A stretch of DNA of 64,000 bases from Tundrisphaera lichenicola (GTDB lineage Bacteria; Planctomycetota; Planctomycetia; Isosphaerales; Isosphaeraceae), in contig NZ_CP195106.1 of NCBI RefSeq assembly GCF_051175385.1, forward strand, positions 186,001 through 250,000, in the 5' to 3' direction. Below are positions 54,244 to 61,403 of this stretch, piece after piece. The stretch's first letter is position 1, and each line of letters opens with the position of its first letter. A program made the translations under genes and the position numbers. The notes beneath the pieces were generated by a model. The model ran no database searches. It saw nothing but the letters and a program-made list of their open reading frames with translations, and had not been told where the DNA came from.

Positions 54244-55029
54244 ATGGCCACCACGACGGACTCGACGCCGCTGCCCCCGACGCCCGAAGACCTCGAGGCG
54301 CTCCGCCGCCAGGTCGTCGACCTCCAGCGCGTCGGGAGCCTGGGCGTCCTGGCCGGTGGGATTTGCCATGAGCTTAATAATGCTTTGACTCCTGTCCTGA
54401 GCTATGCCAAGCTCGGTCAGAGGAACCAGGACCCCGAGTTCCGCCGACGGGCCTTCGAGCGGATCCAGGAAGGGGCCGAGCGGGCCGCCGCGATCGCCGG
54501 GGGCGTCCTGGGGATGGCCCGGCCTCGGGGGGGCCGAAGGGCTCCGACCGACCTGGCCAAGCTGGCCGAGGGGGTCCTCCTGCTGGCCGCCAAGGATTTG
54601 CAGAAACACAAGGTGAAACTCGACTTCCGGGTCGTGAACCGGCCCCAGGCCCGGGTCGATCCCGCCCAGATCCAGCAGATCTTACTCAACCTGATCATCA
54701 ACGCCCGTCAGGCCATGCACGGGGGCGGGACCTTGACCGTCCGCGTTGGGCTGGACGCCACCGGGCGCCTGGCCGAGCTGAGCGTGGCCGACACCGGACG
54801 GGGGATCGCCCCGGCCGACCTCCGGCGGATCTTCGACCCGTTCTTCACCACCAAGTCCGGACCCGATGACTCGGGGCTGGGCGGGACCGGCCTGGGACTC
54901 TCGGTCTGTCGAGAGATCGTCGAGGCCCACCGGGGCCGACTCCGGGCCGAGAGTCGGGAAGGGCAGGGGACGACCTTCACCCTCCGGCTTCCCGCGATTG
55001 TCCCCAAGGCCGAGCCGGTCGTCGCCTGA
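54244..55029 (+). CDS. soluble sensor histidine kinase
   Basis: A 261-residue histidine kinase without membrane segment or input domain. The H-box GGICHELNNALTPVLSYAKL has the phosphoacceptor His42; the ATPase part shows N box LLNLIINARQAM, G1 DTGRGIAPADL, F box FDPFFTTK and G2 GGTGLGLSV. It probably needs a partner protein for sensing. It converges with the DUF1559 gene, ending 9 bases from its stop. Confidence 0.9.
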   Translation: MATTTDSTPLPPTPEDLEALRRQVVDLQRVGSLGVLAGGICHELNNALTPVLSYAKLGQRNQDPEFRRRAFERIQEGAERAAAIAGGVLGMARPRGGRRAPTDLAKLAEGVLLLAAKDLQKHKVKLDFRVVNRPQARVDPAQIQQILLNLIINARQAMHGGGTLTVRVGLDATGRLAELSVADTGRGIAPADLRRIFDPFFTTKSGPDDSGLGGTGLGLSVCREIVEAHRGRLRAESREGQGTTFTLRLPAIVPKAEPVVA

Positions 55030-55038
55030 ACGGGCCGA

Positions 55039-56064
55039 TCAGTACGAATCGGCGGAGATCACCTCGCCCCCGGCCACGGACCCGAGCGCCCGCCAGACCA
55101 GGCCGTTGATCGTGCTCTTGACGAACCGGACACTGCCGTCCCCCAGGAGGGCGTGGACTCCCCCCGGATGGTAACTCCGGGCGGTGATCGCCGCATAAGA
55201 CGGACGTCCGAGCTTCTCGCGGCTGCTGTTGATGTCGACGTCGGGGTAGATCTTGCCAGGCCCGCCCGGGGTCTGCTTGTTGGGGGGCCAGGCCGTGGTG
55301 ATCCCGGTGTGGTGGACCCCGGACTCGAACCACTGGGTCCGGCCTTCCTCGACCCGAATTGCGCAGCCACTGATGTATTCCGGGGCGACCAGCTCGTGGT
55401 TGGCATCGGGGCCGGGCACGTTGTTCGGGGTGTTGATCCGGCTGAGCGTGGGGCAGTCGCGGAGATAGGTGAAGAAAGCCTTGCCCTCGGACATGAAGAG
55501 GGTGTTACTCATCCCGTCGGTGAACTCGGCCGGGCTCCTCGACTGGTTCACCCCGAAGGCGACCCGGTTCCGCCCCGGGTTCGCCAGCCCACCCCAGACG
55601 AACCAGTCCCCCTCGACGAATCCATAATTGGCGATGCCGTAGCGGCTCCCATCGGCCAGCGCCCGGTTGCTGGGCCGGACCTCGCTCGGGCAGATCAGGA
55701 CGCCGATCACTTGCCCGGCGACCGTGTCATTCTGCGGGGTCTGGATGTCGAGTTGGAAGTTGGTGCTGTTGAAGATGTTCCCCTGCTCGGAGTAGGGCAG
55801 GACCCGCGCGAAGGCGCCATATGCGTTGGTCCAGGTCACCGTCGTCCCCCGCCCCGCAAGCGTCAAGGTCATCGGCAAGGCTTCCATCGCCTGCATGTAG
55901 TTGTGCAGGGACAGGCCGAGTTGCTTGAGATTGTTGGAGCACTGCATTCGCCGGGCGGCCTCGCGAGCCGCCTGGACCGCCGGGAGCAGTAACGCGATCA
56001 GGACCGCGATGATCGCGATCACGACCAGGAGTTCGATCAGCGTGAAAGCTCGGCGACGCTTCAT
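55039..56064 (-). CDS. second DUF1559 protein with prepilin-type N-terminus
   Basis: A 341-residue paralogue of the protein at 11192-12289. It has RRAFTLIELLVVIAIIAV, AREAARRMQCSNNLKQLGL and the C-terminal SYHPGGVHALLGDGSVRFVK. The two N-termini are nearly identical and the bodies diverge. ATG 56064 is preferred. Role unknown. Confidence 0.94.
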   Translation of the reverse strand: MKRRRAFTLIELLVVIAIIAVLIALLLPAVQAAREAARRMQCSNNLKQLGLSLHNYMQAMEALPMTLTLAGRGTTVTWTNAYGAFARVLPYSEQGNIFNSTNFQLDIQTPQNDTVAGQVIGVLICPSEVRPSNRALADGSRYGIANYGFVEGDWFVWGGLANPGRNRVAFGVNQSRSPAEFTDGMSNTLFMSEGKAFFTYLRDCPTLSRINTPNNVPGPDANHELVAPEYISGCAIRVEEGRTQWFESGVHHTGITTAWPPNKQTPGGPGKIYPDVDINSSREKLGRPSYAAITARSYHPGGVHALLGDGSVRFVKSTINGLVWRALGSVAGGEVISADSY

Positions 56065-56241
56065 GACGTGTCCTCGATCCATGACAGCCTCAGGAGCGTT
56101 GCAAGCCTAGCAAACGGCGTGCCTCGGCCTATTTTTGGTCGTATCTCCTTGCTTTTGTGTGGTTTGCGTTGTTGGTGTTGGCGGGCCGCAGGTTCCCGCC
56201 GGCGAGAGAATCACCGTGGAGGCGGATTTTTCGCCGACGGG

Positions 56242-57840
56242 TCAGGGGTGAGGGCCGCGTGGTCCTCCGAGGTGCCTCGGCGGCGGGAAGGGGTAGTCGA
56301 GGACCGGGACGGGAACCTCGACCGGCACCAGGATGATCCTCGGTTCCTCGACGAAATCGGGCGAGGCCCGACGTCTGGGCTTCCGGGAGGGCGGGCGCGG
56401 CCGGGACGTCTTTTCCGGGGGGAAGTCGGCCTCGTTCGAGCCGGCGGGCCGGGGGACGACCACCGAAGCAACCGGCTCGGATCCGATTCGATCGAACTCG
56501 AACCGAGGTTGAGGTTTCGGGGCGGGGGGAGGCTGCTCGACGACCGGGATGGGGGCGGGCGGCTCGTCCTCGGGGGGCTCCGGGACATCCGGGTCTTCGA
56601 GGGCTTCCGGGGTCGGAATGGGGACAGTGACCGCTCCGGGTTCGGCGTAAGGCGTTTCCTCGGGGCGGTTTACAATCCAAGCTAGGGTGGCGAGGGTCAC
56701 GGCGATCGTCGAGGCCGCCATGAGTCCCGCGATGGGAGACTTCCGACGGACGGGCCGGCTGAGCCGGACCCTCGACCTGAACCGGGTGTCGACCGGCCAG
56801 TCGAAGGTCGGCTCGCTCGACCGAGGGGGGGCTTCGAGCCAGGAGCGGAGCGCCGCGGCAAGTTCGTCCATCGAGGCGTGGCGATCCTCGGGACGCTTGG
56901 CGATCGCCTTCAGGCAGATCGCCTCCAGTCGGGGGTCGAGCCCGTCTCGGAGGCTCGACGGGGGCGGGGCGTCGACGACCAGGATCAGGCCCAGGACCAT
57001 CGCGGCCGACCCTTCGAAGGGGCGGCGGCCCGTCAAAAGCTCGTAGAGGATCACCCCCAGGCTGTAGAGGTCGGAGCGCGGGCCGATGGCCTCGTGGTGG
57101 CCTTCCACCTGCTCGGGCGGCATGTAGGCGGGGGTCCCGACGATGGCGCCCGAGGTGGTGATCCGCGGGTCGTCGGCGTCGAGCCGGAGGGCCAGGCCGA
57201 AGTCCATGAGGACCAGCTTGCCTCGGACGTCGACCATGACGTTGGCGGGCTTGAGGTCGCGGTGGACGACCCCTCTCCGATGGGCCTCGGCCAGGGCCAG
57301 GGCCAGCCGCCGGACGACCTCGGCGGCCCGACGCTCGGGCCAGGGGCGGCCCGGCTCGATCATCGAGGCGAGGGTCCGCCCCTCGATGTAGGACATCCGG
57401 AGGTAGGGGACGCCGTCGACCTCGCCGATGTCGTGGATCGGGCAGAAGTTGGGATGACGGAACCGGGCGGCAGCCCGGGCCTCGCGGACCAGGCGCTCGC
57501 GGACCTCGGCCGCCTCTCGATAGGCCGGGTGGGGGACCTTCAGCGCCACCGATCGGCCGAGTTCGGCATCCTCGGCCAGGTAGACCGTGCCCATCCCGCC
57601 CCGGCCCAGTTCGCGGATGATCCGGAACCGGCCGATCGACGCCGGGATCGAGGGGACCTCGGGCGGCTCGTACCCGGACATCGGCCCGTAGCTCGGCGGC
57701 GAACTCTCGAGGCGTGTCCCCGGGATCAGGGGGAACTTCCGCCCGCACCGGCTACATCGGACATCGCGGCCCAGCCGGGCCTCGGTCACGACGGCCGACG
57801 CGCCACAGCCCGGGGTCGGGCATTCGATGGTGACGGACAT
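56242..57840 (-). CDS. Ser/Thr kinase with N-terminal zinc-ribbon-like motif
   Basis: A 532-residue kinase. The N-terminus has a four-cysteine motif (C7, C12, C29, C32; CPTPGCGASAVVTE, CSRCGRKF), resembling a small zinc ribbon. The kinase domain (about 70-335) has GRGGMGTVYLA, Lys101, HRDLKPAN and DFG. A Pro-rich tail with one membrane helix follows (about 388-405). It is a tandem paralogue of the next gene. ATG 57840 begins the zinc motif. Confidence 0.92.
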   Translation of the reverse strand: MSVTIECPTPGCGASAVVTEARLGRDVRCSRCGRKFPLIPGTRLESSPPSYGPMSGYEPPEVPSIPASIGRFRIIRELGRGGMGTVYLAEDAELGRSVALKVPHPAYREAAEVRERLVREARAAARFRHPNFCPIHDIGEVDGVPYLRMSYIEGRTLASMIEPGRPWPERRAAEVVRRLALALAEAHRRGVVHRDLKPANVMVDVRGKLVLMDFGLALRLDADDPRITTSGAIVGTPAYMPPEQVEGHHEAIGPRSDLYSLGVILYELLTGRRPFEGSAAMVLGLILVVDAPPPSSLRDGLDPRLEAICLKAIAKRPEDRHASMDELAAALRSWLEAPPRSSEPTFDWPVDTRFRSRVRLSRPVRRKSPIAGLMAASTIAVTLATLAWIVNRPEETPYAEPGAVTVPIPTPEALEDPDVPEPPEDEPPAPIPVVEQPPPAPKPQPRFEFDRIGSEPVASVVVPRPAGSNEADFPPEKTSRPRPPSRKPRRRASPDFVEEPRIILVPVEVPVPVLDYPFPPPRHLGGPRGPHP

Positions 57841-57985
57841 GGGAGCTGCCTCGATCGTCGATCGACCGACGCAATCGGGAAAGTTCCCGACCGGCCGGCA
57901 CGCCCGATCCGCACGGCCGCCGAGTGGCGGCATCCATGACACTATTGGCCTGGGGAGGTGTCCTGGCAATCGTTCGTCGAAAAAA

Positions 57986-60031
57986 TCAACGGACGTCGCG
58001 GGCGACGCGGAACCCGATCGTGCCGTTTTTGTGGTCTTGGGGATGGACCGACCGTGCAGCCGAGAGAATCTGCCCCGGATCGCTCGCCCAGGAGCCTCCC
58101 CGGGCGATTCGGGCCGGATGCAAATCGCCGGAGACCGGGCCGGTCCCCTCGTCGAAGCACCATTCCTCGACATTCCCACGCGTGTCAAACAGGCCGAACC
58201 GGTTGGGGGTCAGCCGGCCGACGGGATGCGTAGACCCTTCGGAGTTGAGCCCCAACCAGGCGACTTCGGCGATCTTTGCTGGCGAGAGATCGCGGCCATT
58301 GACCTCCTGGCTATTGCAGGCATACTCCCACTCGGCCTCGGTTGGCAGTCGATATCCGATGGTCCTTCGGGGCTGGACCGTCCCATTCTCCGGGTCGAGT
58401 TCATAGTAGGGCTCCCGGCCCTCGCGTTGGCTCAGCCAGTTGCAGAACTTGACCGCGTCCATCCACGAGACGTTCTCGACGGGGTGGTCGGGATGGCCCT
58501 GGAATTGGCTGGGGTTCTCGCCCTCGAAGGCCTGGTACTGGGCCTGGGTGATCTCCTTGGCGCTGATCTCGAAAGGCTGGACCTGGATCAGGGGCGACCG
58601 AGCTATCACACCTTTCCCGTCGGGGGAATACGCGATCTCCTCGGGAACCGCGCGAATCCCGGCCCCTCTCGTGGGGATGAGTGCGAACGGGATGTCGATC
58701 GGGGACTCCGGCTCGGGCTTCGCCAGGGGCCGATTCGAGGTAGGTGGAATTGTGTGAGATGATTCGTGGGCATGCCTGGGAGCAAACGCCCTCTGCTGGG
58801 TCAGGAAAGTGCCCGTCACCATGATCATCAACAGGCCGACCACGGCCAGGGTCAGCTTGAAACCCCAGGCGTGGATCGAGAGGCGGAACCCTCGGGTGTG
58901 TGCTCGGCGACTCGACGGCTCGTTGATGGCGGATGGCGTGGGCCCCGGCTTCGCGGGAGGCTTCGGGCCTTCGTAATCGGCCTGCTCGGGCTCGGTTGTC
59001 GGGACGAGGGGGTCCGAGCCGAGCCAGGTGTCGATGGCCCGGGCGAATTCCTCCATCGAGGCGTATCGATCTCCGGGGCGTCGGGCCATCGCCTTCAGGC
59101 AGGTCGCCTCGAGCCTTCGATCGACCGAAGGGCGGCTGGCCGAGGGGGGCGGCGGGTCCGCGCAAGCGATCAGTCCGAGGATCCTGGCCGTCGATCCCTC
59201 GAAAGGGCGGCGGGTGGTCAACAGCTCGTAGAGGATCACCCCCAGGCTGTAGAGGTCGGAGCGCGGGCCGATGGCTCGCTGGTCGCCCTCGGCCTGCTCG
59301 GGCGACATGTAGGCGGGAGTGCCCATGATCGCCCCGTTGGCCGTGATCGTCGGGTCGGGACCGTCGAAGAAGCGGGCCAGGCCGAAGTCCATGAGGACCA
59401 GCCCGCCGTGGCTCTCGATCATGACGTTGGCGGGCTTGAGGTCGCGGTGGATCACCCCCTGGCGGTGGGCCTCGGCCAGGGCCAGGGCCAGCCGCCGGAC
59501 GACCTCGGCGGCCCGACGCTCGGGCCAGGGACGACCGGGCTCGATCATCGAGGCGAGGGTCTGCCCTTCGAGGAAGGCCATGGTCAGATAGGGGACGCCG
59601 TCGACCTCGCCGATGTCGTGGATCGGGCAGAAGCTGGGGTGGCGGAACCTCGCGGCGGCCCGGGCCTCGCGGAGGAACCGCTCGCCGACCTCGGGGCTCC
59701 CGCCGGGGACGATCCGGGGGACCTTCAGGGCAACCCGGCGCTCGAGCCGGGTATCCTCGGCCAGATAGACCGAGCCCATGCCCCCTCGGCCGATCAGCCG
59801 GATGATCCGATATCGGCCGAATCGTGGAGGCAGTTCTTGCGAGGCGATGCCCTCGGTCGAGGGCAGATCCGCGCCGAATGGGGCGGTCGCCGAGCTGTCG
59901 GCCTTCGTCTGGGGGATGAGCGGGAACCGATGTCCGCATCGCTGGCAGCGGGACTCCTGGCCGAGACTTCGGTCATCGACGCCGTAGGCGGCGCCGCAGC
60001 CAGGTTGCGGGCAGAGGACCTCGACGATCAT
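57986..60031 (-). CDS. Ser/Thr kinase with zinc-ribbon and FGE-sulfatase domain
   Basis: A 681-residue protein. It shares with the previous kinase the four-cysteine N-terminus (C7, C12, C29, C32), the kinase core (GRGGMGSVYLA, HRDLKPAN, DFG) and a membrane helix (about 415-435). The C-terminus (about 465-681) is a formylglycine-generating-enzyme (SUMF1) domain with EITQAQYQAFEG, SWMDAVKFCNWLS, RLPTEAEWEYAC and ARGGSW. In planctomycetes this C-terminal domain is thought to serve in binding rather than catalysis in many fusions. ATG 60031 starts the zinc motif. Confidence 0.94.
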   Translation of the reverse strand: MIVEVLCPQPGCGAAYGVDDRSLGQESRCQRCGHRFPLIPQTKADSSATAPFGADLPSTEGIASQELPPRFGRYRIIRLIGRGGMGSVYLAEDTRLERRVALKVPRIVPGGSPEVGERFLREARAAARFRHPSFCPIHDIGEVDGVPYLTMAFLEGQTLASMIEPGRPWPERRAAEVVRRLALALAEAHRQGVIHRDLKPANVMIESHGGLVLMDFGLARFFDGPDPTITANGAIMGTPAYMSPEQAEGDQRAIGPRSDLYSLGVILYELLTTRRPFEGSTARILGLIACADPPPPSASRPSVDRRLEATCLKAMARRPGDRYASMEEFARAIDTWLGSDPLVPTTEPEQADYEGPKPPAKPGPTPSAINEPSSRRAHTRGFRLSIHAWGFKLTLAVVGLLMIMVTGTFLTQQRAFAPRHAHESSHTIPPTSNRPLAKPEPESPIDIPFALIPTRGAGIRAVPEEIAYSPDGKGVIARSPLIQVQPFEISAKEITQAQYQAFEGENPSQFQGHPDHPVENVSWMDAVKFCNWLSQREGREPYYELDPENGTVQPRRTIGYRLPTEAEWEYACNSQEVNGRDLSPAKIAEVAWLGLNSEGSTHPVGRLTPNRFGLFDTRGNVEEWCFDEGTGPVSGDLHPARIARGGSWASDPGQILSAARSVHPQDHKNGTIGFRVARDVR

Positions 60032-60294
60032 GGGCCGAGCCTCGATGATCCGAGAATCGGGGAAGTGGACATGACCCCAGTCCGCACATCACACGCCGCT
60101 AAGTCCGGATCCCGGTCGGCTATCGGATATTCTTGTGCCTGGAGGCGCCGGGAGGAATAGATTTTTGTGATTTTTTGAGATTATTTTCAAATCGGGCATC
60201 GGGATGGACCAGCTCGCGGATTGGGGCTCGAGCGGTCCCTCGGCCGCCTATACTGGTTGGTGTGCTCGACACGTTTGCCCGGAACCCGACCATC

Positions 60295-61119
60295 ATGATC
60301 CCGACCAACCCCGAGATCCTCGACGACGACCGCGAGGCCTTGACCCGACGGCCGGCGGGTCGCCCGGTGATGTATCAGAGCTGGGACCGTTTGCTGTTCC
60401 TGCACTGGGAGGTCCCTGCCGAGGCGATCCGACGCCTCCTGCCGAGCGGGCTGGAAGTGGACCTTTTCGAAGGGCGGGCCTTCGTGGGGCTCGTCCCGTT
60501 CACGATGAGGGGCATCCGGCCGGCGGGCCTGCCGAGCGTGCGCGGCCTCTCGAATTTCCACGAGACGAATGTTCGGACGTATGTTCATCGGGATGGGCGC
60601 GACCCGGGCGTCTGGTTCTTCAGCCTCGACGCCGCCAATCTCGCGGGGGCGTGCCTGGGCCGCTCGTGGTTCGGGCTCCCGTACTTCTTCGCTCGGATGA
60701 GCCTGGTCGCCGAGGAGTCGCCGGATTCGCTCCGGATCTCGTATTCGTCGAGGAGGCTTTTCCTCGGCCCGAGACCGGCGACGACCCGAATCGAGGCCGA
60801 GGTCCGGTCGCCGGTGGTGCCGGCGGTGCTCGGCTCGCTCGAATACTTCCTGGCCGAGCGTTACCTGCTCTATTCGGCTTCGAGGGGGGGCGGGCTGTTC
60901 ACCGGGCGGGTCCATCATTCGCCCTATCCGCTCCAGGTCGCGGAGGTCCGGTCGATGGAGGAGTCGGTCCTGGCCGCGGCGGGGATCGAACGTCCCGACG
61001 CCCCACCCCTGGCCCATTTCGCTCGAGGCGTGGACGTCGAGGTCTTCGGGCTGGAGCGGGTCGGGCATGACCGGGTCGTGATCGGGGAAGCCCCGCCTGA
61101 TCGACGGGATCCGGGTTGA
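60295..61119 (+). CDS. DUF2071 family protein
   Basis: A 274-residue protein of the YqjF/DUF2071 family: YQSWDRLLFLHWEVPAEAIR, LLPSGLEVDLFEGRAFVGL, VPFTMRGIRPAGLP and FHETNVRTYV, the usual core. ATG 60295 is used; a GTG at 60262 would add 11 residues. Function is unknown. Confidence 0.85.
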   Translation: MIPTNPEILDDDREALTRRPAGRPVMYQSWDRLLFLHWEVPAEAIRRLLPSGLEVDLFEGRAFVGLVPFTMRGIRPAGLPSVRGLSNFHETNVRTYVHRDGRDPGVWFFSLDAANLAGACLGRSWFGLPYFFARMSLVAEESPDSLRISYSSRRLFLGPRPATTRIEAEVRSPVVPAVLGSLEYFLAERYLLYSASRGGGLFTGRVHHSPYPLQVAEVRSMEESVLAAAGIERPDAPPLAHFARGVDVEVFGLERVGHDRVVIGEAPPDRRDPG

Positions 61120-61403
61120 AGTCGAAGGTCTCCGGATGTCGAGCAGGATTGCGGCCGGATCGCCCTCGGCCTGAGGCGTGATCGATGGATCGAGCGGCCG
61201 GGTTGGAAACACCGGGTCGAGCGACCGGGTGCGATCGCCGGAGGGTGATTCGCCGGATTTGACGAAATGCAAGCCTATAACCGGGACCCACGCCGCGTTT
61301 CCGGCTGCGGATTTGCTATCATTAATGGCACGGGGCCTCGAGTTTCGAAGCGGATCGGCCTCCCTCCAACCGCCCTTGGTCGGGTCGGGCTCTGTGGATT
61401 GCC

